Origin: Synergistaceae bacterium | GTDB taxonomy: Bacteria; Synergistota; Synergistia; Synergistales; Synergistaceae | Reading direction: 5' to 3' | NCBI GenBank assembly: GCA_031269245.1 | Contig: JAISZL010000034.1 | Span: 1-32,648 of the forward strand | Length of the DNA stretch: 32,648 nt | Shown here: piece by piece, positions 15,385-24,527 of the stretch | How positions within the stretch are numbered: the first letter of the stretch is position 1 | How the letters are laid out: each line of letters begins with the position of its first letter | The notes under the pieces: generated by a model | The model's database searches: none | What the model was told of the DNA's origin: nothing | Seen by the model: the letters and a program-made list of their open reading frames with translations, nothing else | Position numbers and translations under genes: made by a program

Positions 15385-16658
15385 CTGGCTCGCTCTCCTA
15401 TCGCGAGGGACAATCTCGCGGCAGCGGAGCTCATGGGCAGCGTCTCCTGCTCGCCGCTCCTCATATCCTTTATCGCAACGGAGCCGGAGGACTTTTCATC
15501 CGGCCCGATTATGCACGCGTAGAGCGCTCCGCACTGAGATGCTTGTTTCATCCTCGCCTTCAGCGACCGCCCCATGAAGTCCATGTCAGCCGACAGCCCG
15601 GACGCGCGAAGTTCGTGCGCGAGGGCGGCCGCGTCGATCTCTGCGTCGGGCGCGGCCGCTATGACGAATATGTCGGTCTTGGGCTCGTCACCCACGCAAG
15701 CGCCCTGGCCCTCCATAGTAATGATTATCCTGTCTATGCCGGAGGCAAATCCGACGCCCGGGACGTGCGGGCCTCCTATAGCCTCGGCCAGGTTGTCGTA
15801 TCTCCCCCCGCCGCAGACCGCGTTCTGCGAGCCCAGCTCGCCGGCCAGTATCTCGTAGGCGGTCTTGGTGTAGTAATCAAGACCCCTGACGAGCCTGTTG
15901 TCGACGCTCACGCTCACTCCTATGCGAGAGAGCCCCGACGTGACCGCGTCGAAGTGCGCCCCGCACTCGCCGCAGAGCGAGTCCGTCACGGACGGCGCAA
16001 GACCGGTCAGATCCCTGCACCCCGGCTTCTTGCAGTCGAGTATGCGCAGTGGGTTGCGCTCGAAGCGCCCCTGGCACGTCTCGCAGAGGTCGTTTATGCG
16101 GTCCGAGAAGAATTTCTTCAATGTCTCGCGGTAGACGGGACGGCACTCTGGGCAGCCGACGGAGTTTATGAGAACCTGGAGGTTGGATAGCCCGAGCCTC
16201 CTGAAGAGCTCCATCGACGCGTCGATGGTCTCGACGTCCGCGAGGGGGCTGGGCGAGCCCAGCGTCTCGAAGTCTATCTGGGAGAACTGGCGATAGCGCC
16301 CCTTCTGCGGACGCTCGTAGCGGAACATCGGCCCCCAGCTCCAGAGTTTCGCCGGCTGAGCGGCCCGGTTCATGTCATGCTCAAGGTACGAGCGCATCAT
16401 CGACGCGGTCAGCTCCGGGCGCAGCGTTATACTCCTGCCGCCCTTGTCGGTGAAGGTGTACATCTCCTTCTCGACCACGTCCGTCGTATCCCCGATCCCC
16501 CTGCTGAACAGCTCGGTGTGCTCGAATATGGGGAGCATCACCTCCCTGTATCCGAAATCCGCAGCGACGCCCCTGCTGACCTCCAGCACGCGCGCCCACT
16601 TCCACGACTCGTCCCCGAGTATGTCCCGCGTCCCCCTGGGGGCTTTTATACTCTCCAT
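15381..16658 (-). CDS. hisS: Histidyl-tRNA synthetase
   Basis: 425 aa class II synthetase. The start region KAPRGTRDILGDE is the HisRS opening. Motif 2 is in FRYERPQKGRYRQFSQIDFE. The histidine-specific blocks are RGLDYYTKTAYEI and GGGRYDNL, and motif 3 is GFASGIDRI. A C-terminal anticodon-binding domain follows (about 325-425). A cysteine-rich middle stretch (about 180-255: CPECR, CETC, CKKPGC, CGECG) lies in the insertion region and looks zinc-binding, as in many anaerobe HisRS. ATG at 16658 was chosen because the strong GGAGGGAGGGG lies directly before it; upstream in-frame ATGs at 16676 and 16688 lack a site. First gene of the hisS-aspS operon, divergent from pnp. Confidence 0.97.
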   Translation of the reverse strand: MESIKAPRGTRDILGDESWKWARVLEVSRGVAADFGYREVMLPIFEHTELFSRGIGDTTDVVEKEMYTFTDKGGRSITLRPELTASMMRSYLEHDMNRAAQPAKLWSWGPMFRYERPQKGRYRQFSQIDFETLGSPSPLADVETIDASMELFRRLGLSNLQVLINSVGCPECRPVYRETLKKFFSDRINDLCETCQGRFERNPLRILDCKKPGCRDLTGLAPSVTDSLCGECGAHFDAVTSGLSRIGVSVSVDNRLVRGLDYYTKTAYEILAGELGSQNAVCGGGRYDNLAEAIGGPHVPGVGFASGIDRIIITMEGQGACVGDEPKTDIFVIAAAPDAEIDAAALAHELRASGLSADMDFMGRSLKARMKQASQCGALYACIIGPDEKSSGSVAIKDMRSGEQETLPMSSAAARLSLAIGERAR

Positions 16659-16745
16659 GCTGTCCCCTCCCTCCATGACAAAAGTCATATATCTTTCACG
16701 AAGGTATATATTAACACATAAGGGCCCGACATACAGCGCCGCCCG

Positions 16746-16777
16746 AGTTTAACGGTTAAGCTCAGGACTGTTAAACT
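16746..16777. repeat. Inverted repeat in the hisS-pnp divergent region
   Basis: AGTTTAACGG (16746-16755) pairs with CTGTTAAACT (16768-16777), ten pairs including one G-T wobble, with a 12-nt loop. It sits centrally in the 217-bp divergent control region. No T-box core motif was found for hisS. It may be a protein-binding site or part of the hisS leader. AT-rich candidate -10 elements for both genes flank it but cannot be fixed. Confidence 0.45.
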
Positions 16778-16875
16778 AGGGATATTGTCACCGTATCCCC
16801 ATCCAGCGCAAGATTTATTCCTCTCTATGTGCTATTATTCCACAGTCACCAATAATAGTATGAGGAGGAAAAAAA

Positions 16876-19157
<2,282 letters not shown>

Positions 19158-19158
<1 letters not shown>

Positions 19159-19598
19159 TGAGCCTGACCATTAAAATCAAGAGGGATGCCGCAAGCGGCA
19201 TCCCTCTTCCAGAATACGCGACGCCCGGCTCCGCGGGCATGGACCTGCGCGCGTCCGAACGAGCGGAGATTGCTCCGGGAGAACGCGCGTCGGTTGGGAC
19301 AGGGATCTGCATCGAGATACCTCACGGATACGAGGGACAGGTGCGTCCCAGGAGCGGACTAGCCCTGAAACACGGCGTGACGCTACTCAACTCTCCCGGC
19401 ACCATTGACTCCGACTATCGGGGAGAGGTGCGGCCCATACTGATAAACCTGGGGAATGAAATATTCGCGATAGAACCCGGGGACAGGATCGCGCAGATCG
19501 TCTTCGCCCCGGTCGCGCAAGCCGCAATGTCCGAGACGGACGAACTGTCTGACTCCACCCGCTCCACTGGGGGATTCGGCAGCACGGGGATAAGATAA
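19158..19598 (+). CDS. dut: Deoxyuridine 5'-triphosphate nucleotidohydrolase
   Basis: 146 aa homotrimeric dUTPase that hydrolyses dUTP to dUMP and pyrophosphate. All five family motifs are present in order: [39 protein letters not shown] and STGGFGSTG. The ATG overlaps the pnp TAA (TAATG), and no separate ribosome site is visible, so expression probably depends on translational coupling to pnp. A perfect 14-bp stem-loop lies within codons 8-17 and may affect this coupling. Confidence 0.97.
19179..19208 (+). repeat. Perfect 14-bp stem-loop inside the start of dut
   Basis: AAGAGGGATGCCGC (19179-19192) pairs perfectly with GCGGCATCCCTCTT (19195-19208), leaving a minimal AA (effectively CAAG) loop. 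It lies about 20 nt after the pnp stop, inside dut codons 8-17. It resembles a terminator with a short TCTT tail. Confidence 0.85.
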
Positions 19599-19602
19599 CG
19601 CA

Positions 19603-19709
19603 AGACCGCGGGCTCCGCCCACACCCGCCAGGAGGAAGCTCCTCCTGGACCTCGCATATAATGGGTTTAGCTCCTCTGGCGGGGTGCGGGGACGGAGTCC
19701 TATGGTCTT
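19603..19709. repeat. Roughly 107-bp imperfect palindrome between dut and the aldolase
   Basis: The ends AAGACC (19603-19608) and GGTCTT (19704-19709) are complementary. Inside them GGCTCCG, CACCCGCC and AGGAG on the left find near-matches CCTC, GGCGGGGTG and CGGAG on the right. A separate 9-bp hairpin (CCAGGAGGA/TCCTCCTGG) is nested at 19628-19648. It fills the whole gap between two convergent genes. It may act as a bidirectional terminator, but its form is that of a small non-autonomous repeat element. No clear target-site duplication was seen. Confidence 0.55.
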
Positions 19710-19713
19710 ACCC

Positions 19714-20979
19714 TCAGTCGTCGAAGCTGCCGCTCTGTTTCGCGCCTGTTCTGTCCGGCGCGGACTCGGGGCCGAATTTCACGCGCGGGCCGCGGATGAC
19801 GCGCTCCGGCGACGAGTTGTAGTCTGCCCTGCGGGATGCCGCCTCGATGACGCGTTCGGCGGTCCCCTCTCCTCCAAACGCCCTGATGAAGCGCTTTGCC
19901 CACTCCGACACCTCATCGACGATGCGGCCTGTTATGTGGTCCGGCTCCGCCAGTATCTTTTCGTGGAACGGCAGGTTCAGCTTCTTGTAGTCGCCGCTCT
20001 TCCTGCTCATGCCCTGGGCGTCAGCGGAGGACGCCATCTCCCGCCAGAGGGCGTCGGAGATCCCGCGGCCGCTCTCCTTGACGTAAGTCCCCCCCTCGGT
20101 GACGGCGTTGCCGGTATCGGGGTCCATCTTTATTCCAAACACGACGTTCTGAAACAACGTCGCCACATTTCCCTTGTTGATGCCGTACTTCGAGAACTGT
20201 GAGACCTTGTCGAACGGGGTGCCGGAGATGCCGTGCTGGGCTATCGACACTCCGTAAGGCGCTATCGCGTCCGCTATCTCCTTCGTCCTGGTCAGGTCTA
20301 TCCCCTCGGTGACACCGGCCGACGCGTCGTAGGTACCGTGGAGGCTGCCGTTCGATATGGCCAGGTAGTCGGGGAACACGCCCCTCGCGTTGAGGCCGCC
20401 GATGAAGTACAGCGCCTCCTCGACAGTGGAGAGCTCGCCGGCGCCCTTGATCTCCCCCACCTCGACCTCCAGGCCTATCGGGGACGGTATCCACGTGCCA
20501 AGATCGCGCGTCGCGCAAAGATTGGCGTAGTCGTCCAGGTGGGAGGCGTCGATCGCCACCGATGTGAACCCGTTGGCGATGATCTTGGTGAGATGGCCAA
20601 CGCCCTTCTTCAAGTCGTCGATCCCCTTTATGGCGTAATGATCGACGTGCAGCGCGAAGATCACCCCGTGCCCGAGCTCTGCCGAGTACTTCAGGGCGTA
20701 GTCCGGTATATTGTCGTATGTGGCGCCGCAGTAGGAGCTCTCCGACTTGGCGAGCTCGATGAGGACGGGGGCGTCAAGCTCGCGGGCCGCCTGGAGCAAG
20801 CCCTTTATCACAAGAGCGTTGCGGGCGTTGCCGGCCAGGACGATGCTGCCGCTCTCCTTCGCCGCGGCAGCTATGTCGCGCCCGCTCGCAAGCGCCAGCG
20901 GCTCGCTCCCAAACCGCGCCTGCACGTTGAGCGGCCGGCGCGCCAGAAGATTTTTATAACCCTTGCTTCCGATATCCAT
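19714..20979 (-). CDS. Class II (zinc) fructose-bisphosphate aldolase family protein
   Basis: 421 aa. The class II aldolase signatures are present: ALHVDHYAIKG, where the HxDH pair supplies the catalytic Asp and a zinc His; SVAIDASHLDD; EVEVGEIKGAGE; SNGSLHGTYD, a zinc His; and SIAQHGISGTPF, a third zinc His. The length is greater than the common 285-345 aa forms, with an extended C-terminus ending in a basic, disordered tail. Likely reaction: reversible cleavage of fructose 1,6-bisphosphate or a related ketose bisphosphate such as tagatose or deoxy-ketose. The start is ATG at 20979, preceded by GGGAGG; the frame extends to a TTG at 20997 that would include that site. It lies between dut (convergent) and the butyrate-kinase-like gene upstream (50 bp apart), perhaps co-transcribed with it. 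Confidence 0.85.
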   Translation of the reverse strand: MDIGSKGYKNLLARRPLNVQARFGSEPLALASGRDIAAAAKESGSIVLAGNARNALVIKGLLQAARELDAPVLIELAKSESSYCGATYDNIPDYALKYSAELGHGVIFALHVDHYAIKGIDDLKKGVGHLTKIIANGFTSVAIDASHLDDYANLCATRDLGTWIPSPIGLEVEVGEIKGAGELSTVEEALYFIGGLNARGVFPDYLAISNGSLHGTYDASAGVTEGIDLTRTKEIADAIAPYGVSIAQHGISGTPFDKVSQFSKYGINKGNVATLFQNVVFGIKMDPDTGNAVTEGGTYVKESGRGISDALWREMASSADAQGMSRKSGDYKKLNLPFHEKILAEPDHITGRIVDEVSEWAKRFIRAFGGEGTAERVIEAASRRADYNSSPERVIRGPRVKFGPESAPDRTGAKQSGSFDD

Positions 20980-21028
20980 GCGCAAAATACCTCCCAAATT
21001 CTATGGTATCAGTATACATTGATTTCGC

Positions 21029-22117
21029 CTATTTCACCGCGGCGCACGTGTACCTGAAGACCTGATCCTCGCCCCTCAATGCCTTCAGAGCCGCTCTGGC
21101 CAACACTATCAGCTCGTCGTCCTCCCGGTACACCAATATTTTGTCCGTTATCCAGGAAATTCGCCCCTTCAGCATCTCCACGAACGCGTCGTCCAACGTG
21201 CAACTCCCCTCCAGCACTATCGCGTCAACGGAACCGCCGAGGGTCACCGCCATGGCGGCTATCTCGGAGGCGGTCTGATAAATCATGCCGCGCATGATCA
21301 TGGCGGCGTACTCGTCCCCCTCGGCCATTCGGCTCATGACCTCCGACAAGTCATCGGTCTCCATATAGCTCATCAGCCCGCCGCATACGTGCAGCCTCTC
21401 CAACAGGTCGTTTTTCGACCACATTCCGCTGTATGCCATGCGCACTATCCCAGCGGAGGGCAGCCCGCCGCTGCGCGCCTGAGAGAACGGGCCGCGCTCG
21501 AAGGTGATGGTCATGTCCCGGATCCTTCCCTCGCTGTGAGCGCATATCGAAAAACCCCTGCCGAGGTGGGCTACTACAAGCGATACCTCGCCGAACGGTA
21601 TCCCCAGGTCGCGCGAGGCCCTGCGCGCCGCGCCTTTGATGTAGATGGCGTGGGTCATCTTGCCGAAGTGGAAGGAGGGGATCCCCGACATCCTCGCCAC
21701 ACCGTCGAACTCGTCGCTGGAGAACGTGAGCAAGGCGTAGGCGGCTGACTCCCGAGGCTTAGTCAGCGACGCCGCGAGCAACGCCCCGAGGTTGTGCTGC
21801 TTTCTGTCCGACTTGATCCTCCAGATGCGCCTCAGGAACTCGCCGTCGATGAGGTACACCCCAACGGGCGTCGGCACCGGCATATACGCCATCCCTATGA
21901 CGGCATCCGCCAGCCGGTCCCCGGACTTAGTCCACGAGGCCGCAACCTCCTTCAGCGCGCGCAGCCTGTACGTGCGCTGGACGGATATGTCCGAAATTTG
22001 CGAGAGCTCATACGGGTCGTGATGTATCTCCTCCCGCGCGATTTCATCACTATCCTCGTAGAGCGCTATCTTTGTAGAAACACTGTGCGGATGCAGGGAC
22101 AGAATCCTAAAAGACAT
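21029..22117 (-). CDS. Divergent butyrate kinase-like (ASKHA) protein
   Basis: 362 aa, aligned along its whole length with butyrate/acetate kinases. The start LHPHSVSTKIALYEDSDEI corresponds to the NPGSTSTK phosphate loop. VVAHLGRGFSICAHSEGRI corresponds to the VHMGGGTSVGAH block. ERGPFSQARSGGLPSAGIVR is the conserved GPFSPERSGG segment, and VDAIVLEGSC corresponds to the adenosine-site VDAIILTGG. Several glycines that contact phosphate or nucleotide are changed (PGS to PHS, GGG to GRG, TGG to EGS). It may have weak or altered activity, or a binding role. True Buk makes butyrate and ATP from butyryl phosphate. ATG is preceded by GGAGGG at 6 nt. No phosphotransbutyrylase gene lies next to it. 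The family is certain; retained enzymatic function is doubtful. Confidence 0.75.
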   Translation of the reverse strand: MSFRILSLHPHSVSTKIALYEDSDEIAREEIHHDPYELSQISDISVQRTYRLRALKEVAASWTKSGDRLADAVIGMAYMPVPTPVGVYLIDGEFLRRIWRIKSDRKQHNLGALLAASLTKPRESAAYALLTFSSDEFDGVARMSGIPSFHFGKMTHAIYIKGAARRASRDLGIPFGEVSLVVAHLGRGFSICAHSEGRIRDMTITFERGPFSQARSGGLPSAGIVRMAYSGMWSKNDLLERLHVCGGLMSYMETDDLSEVMSRMAEGDEYAAMIMRGMIYQTASEIAAMAVTLGGSVDAIVLEGSCTLDDAFVEMLKGRISWITDKILVYREDDELIVLARAALKALRGEDQVFRYTCAAVK

Positions 22118-22261
22118 GTCGTTCCCTCCAAGAAATTTACGGAAGCGCTGATTGGATGTCCGATGACGGTAAATCAGCGTTTTTTCATGTTACGCGCGCA
22201 AGCCGAAAAAGTTTATCGCTTTTTCATTAACCCAAACCGCACAATTTGCCGTATACTTTGA

Positions 22262-22329
22262 CCTGTTTGAAACGGCGATCGCCCGAAACAGGCTCAGCTG
22301 AGAAAAAATCGGCGGATTCCCTGTTTCGG
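22262..22329 (+). promoter_or_regulatory. Alternative-pairing leader structure upstream of the aminotransferase
   Basis: CCGAAACAGG (22283-22292) can pair perfectly over 10 bp with CCTGTTTCGG (22320-22329), or over 7 bp with CCTGTTT (22262-22268). A small palindrome CTCAGCTGAG (22293-22302) followed by six A lies in the loop. The two pairings exclude each other. It sits about 80-145 bp before the aminotransferase start, in the 290-bp divergent region. A TATATT near 22377 may be a later promoter, in which case this is DNA-level symmetry instead. Confidence 0.35.
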
Positions 22330-22407
22330 TCTGTCTCGGCGCGGCTCTCCAAGATGGACCATTCGCCGGACATTCTTATATTTTATTACAATTAGGAGGA
22401 TTTTGTA

Positions 22408-23244
22408 ATGTCAATATGTTTTTTTGAGGGCGAGTTCCGTCCGACGGGCGAATGCCGTCTGCCGGTGACAGACCTTGCGATACAGAGGGGCGTTGGCGTT
22501 TTCGACAGCATCAGAATTTACAAAAAGAGGGCGTTCGCGCTGGAGCCTCACATGGAGCGGCTCAGGGAGAGCGCGGTCACCGCGGGCATCGCGATCGGCG
22601 GGATGATAGATCGGATACGGGACGCGGTGAGGTCCGGGGCCAAGAGAGACGACTGCCCGGACGACGGGGACTGCATATGCAAGACCTACATCACTGGAGG
22701 GGACGTCAACGACTGCGGGCGGTTCCCGGAGCCGCGGAGCTTCGTGATTTTCGAGTCGGGCCCGGAGATCGTCGAGGAGGAGTACGAGCGCGGCGTCTCG
22801 CTCCACCCCACCGCCGAGGGCCGGCCGTTCCCCAGGGTCAAGAGCATCAACTACCTCGTCGGGCTCATGGAGGCTGCCGAGCGTCATGACGTCATGGAGT
22901 GCCTGTACTGCCCTGGGGGTAAGATCACCGAGACGCTCCGCAGCTCGTTCTTCCTGTGCATCGGCGGACGGCTCGTGACGTCTCCGGTCGGCGAAGTCCT
23001 TGGAGGGGTGACGAGAAACATCGTCCTCGAACTCGCGCGCGAAGCCGGTATAGCCGTAGAGGAGCGCAGCCCGGGCGTCTCCGAGCTGCGCTCCTCGGAC
23101 GAGGCGTTTTTAACAAGCTCGTGGAAGGAGGTCATGCCAGTGGTGAAAGTTGGCGATGCGTTAATCGGCGGCGGACGCCCTGGCCCGATGGCGAAAAGGC
23201 TTCTGGCGATGTTCCGCTCCTCGCTCGATCGCTGGCTCGACTGA
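22408..23244 (+). CDS. Class IV aminotransferase (BCAT / D-amino acid aminotransferase / ADC lyase fold)
   Basis: 278 aa PLP enzyme. The entry motif LAIQRGVGVFDSIRIYK is family-typical. RVKSINYLVGL carries the Schiff-base lysine. GKITETLRSSFFL corresponds to the (T)E-x-x-x-SN-x-F segment, with the usual Asn replaced by Ser-Phe. GGVTRNIVLELAREAGI and EAFLTSSWKEVMPVVKV complete the set. The substrate cannot be told between branched-chain amino acids, D-alanine and aminodeoxychorismate. The altered SN motif and acidic insert DDCPDDGDC (about 78-88) suggest a diverged specificity. AGGAGG stands 10 nt before the ATG. It is transcribed alone and ends at a strong terminator. Confidence 0.85.
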   Translation: MSICFFEGEFRPTGECRLPVTDLAIQRGVGVFDSIRIYKKRAFALEPHMERLRESAVTAGIAIGGMIDRIRDAVRSGAKRDDCPDDGDCICKTYITGGDVNDCGRFPEPRSFVIFESGPEIVEEEYERGVSLHPTAEGRPFPRVKSINYLVGLMEAAERHDVMECLYCPGGKITETLRSSFFLCIGGRLVTSPVGEVLGGVTRNIVLELAREAGIAVEERSPGVSELRSSDEAFLTSSWKEVMPVVKVGDALIGGGRPGPMAKRLLAMFRSSLDRWLD

Positions 23245-23303
23245 TATCAATTTGAAGTCAAAGACCTAAAGGGCGAAGCGTTAATGACGGCGGTGCGCCG
23301 ACA

Positions 23304-23334
23304 AAAAACCCCGGGGACGTCCCCCGGGGTTTTT
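23304..23334. terminator. Bidirectional terminator
   Basis: A perfect 13-bp stem (five A, CCCC, GGGG at 23304-23316 with CCCC, GGGG, five T at 23322-23334) has a 5-nt loop. It lies between the convergent aminotransferase (stop 23244) and the YjfB-like gene (stop 23350) and has T tracts on both strands. Confidence 0.92.
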
Positions 23335-23349
23335 GTGGTTGGGAGTGCT

Positions 23350-23523
23350 TCAAGCCACGATATTGAGATTTTGTCCGATGCCCGATTTTTCCAACAGCTG
23401 TCCCAGTAAATCCGCCTGCAGATTCGCCGTCGTCTTGAGGACCTTCGCGGTTACCGCGGCCCCAATCTCAGCGCCTATCGCGGCCGTGCGAGCCTCACTT
23501 ACGCCGCTGACCAGCTCCATCAT
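23350..23523 (-). CDS. YjfB-like putative motility protein
   Basis: 57 aa. It begins MMELVSGVSEARTAAIGAEI and ends GQLLEKSGIGQNLNIVA. The length, the alternating hydrophobic helix and the terminal G-x-N-(L/I)-(N/D)-I motif match the YjfB family of small putative motility proteins. The start chosen is ATG at 23523, since AAAGGAGGTGA lies 8 nt before it; the GTG and ATG at 23532 and 23529 fall inside that site. The promoter region upstream contains a flagellar-sigma-like -10. The function of the family is not established; a link with flagella is inferred from co-regulation in Bacillus. Confidence 0.75.
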   Translation of the reverse strand: MMELVSGVSEARTAAIGAEIGAAVTAKVLKTTANLQADLLGQLLEKSGIGQNLNIVA

Positions 23524-23551
23524 GGGCATCACCTCCTTTTAGCGCTCCTCT

Positions 23552-23586
23552 AATATACCATATCGGCTCACTGGCACAAATTCTTA
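23552..23586 (-). promoter_or_regulatory. Sigma-28 (SigD/FliA)-like promoter of the YjfB gene
   Basis: On the minus strand TTTAAG (TAAG at 23583-23586) is followed, 16 nt after TAAG, by GCCGATAT (23560-23567), matching the flagellar sigma factor -10 consensus CCGATAT/GCCGATAA. A weaker sigma-70 reading also exists (TTGTGC at 23574-23579, 16 nt, TATATT at 23552-23557). The leader to the ATG would be about 30 nt. Confidence 0.6.
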
Positions 23587-23648
23587 AAAAAACGCGCCGG
23601 AGATGACGGATTGCCGACCCTCTTCAATTTATATAGAACAGCCCGATC

Positions 23649-24446
23649 TCAGGAGCCCTTCCCTCCCTTCCCTCCGTCCCCGCGCTGCAGAAACGGCTTG
23701 AGCAGGTCGATCGGCAGGGGAAATATCGTCGTGGAGTTCTTGTCCACGGATATCTCGCGCAGCGTCTGCAGGTACCGGAGCTGTAACGTCATCGGCGAGC
23801 GCTCCATCGTCTCGGACGCCTGCGTCAGCTTCTCGGCGGCCTGAAGCTCGCCCTCGGCGGCTATGATCTTGGCCCTGCGCTCGCGCTCCGCCTCAGCCTG
23901 GCGGGCCATCGCGCGCTTCATCCCCTCGGGGAGCTCCAGCTCCTTCACCTCGACGGCGCTGACCTTGATGCCCCACGGGTCCGTCCTCTCGTCGATTATC
24001 TGCTGCAGCTCGACGTTGATCTTGTCCCTGGCCGACAGCACGTCGTCGAGCTCAGCGCGGCCTATCACCGAACGAAGGGTGGTCTGCGAGAGCTGGCTCG
24101 TCGCGAGTATGTAGTCCTCGACCTCGACCATCGACCTTGACGGCTCCAGCACGCGGAAGTACACGACGGCGTTCACCTTAATCGGCACGTTGTCCTTCGT
24201 TATGACCTCCTGCACCGGGACGTCGAGCGTCACGACGCGAAGGTCTACGCGAAGCACGCGGTCGATCCACGGGATGACGAACACGATGCCCGGCCCCTTC
24301 GAGCCCCACAGACGGCCCAGCCGGAAGACCACGAGCCGCTGATACTCGGGGACGATGCGAAACACCGACGAGACCAGCAGTATCAGAATAAATATACCGC
24401 CTATGGACGAGCCAAAGCTGAACAACAAATCAAAAAGAGCGTTCAT
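23649..24446 (-). CDS. SPFH/stomatin-like protein (slipin)
   Basis: 265 aa. One N-terminal membrane segment (about 12-32, [15 protein letters not shown]) is followed by the SPFH band-7 domain with [54 protein letters not shown] and [17 protein letters not shown] charged coiled-coil (about 180-225) and a glycine-rich end follow. Slipins oligomerise at membrane microdomains and usually pair with an NfeD protease, which is exactly the upstream gene. ATG at 24446 was chosen for AAGGAGG 7 nt before it; the frame runs back to 24512 without such a site. Last gene of the DRTGG-PHP-radA-nfeD-slipin run. No clear terminator was found in 23580-23648. Confidence 0.92.
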   Translation of the reverse strand: MNALFDLLFSFGSSIGGIFILILLVSSVFRIVPEYQRLVVFRLGRLWGSKGPGIVFVIPWIDRVLRVDLRVVTLDVPVQEVITKDNVPIKVNAVVYFRVLEPSRSMVEVEDYILATSQLSQTTLRSVIGRAELDDVLSARDKINVELQQIIDERTDPWGIKVSAVEVKELELPEGMKRAMARQAEAERERRAKIIAAEGELQAAEKLTQASETMERSPMTLQLRYLQTLREISVDKNSTTIFPLPIDLLKPFLQRGDGGKGGKGS

Positions 24447-24527
24447 ATCACTGCCTCCTTGGAATTTTTTTAAAAACAGCGTTTTCAACACAACCACGGG
24501 ACCTCGCGGCACGGCGCGCTGTGCCGT

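Noticed and set aside
16659-16875. T-box riboswitch for hisS
   Set aside because: I searched the leader for the conserved T-box core (GGGTGGNACCGCG-like) and a terminator before hisS and found neither.
22274-22283. GGCGATCGCC resembling the cyanobacterial HIP1 palindrome
   Set aside because: It is a single occurrence in a non-cyanobacterial context; expected by chance in GC-rich DNA.
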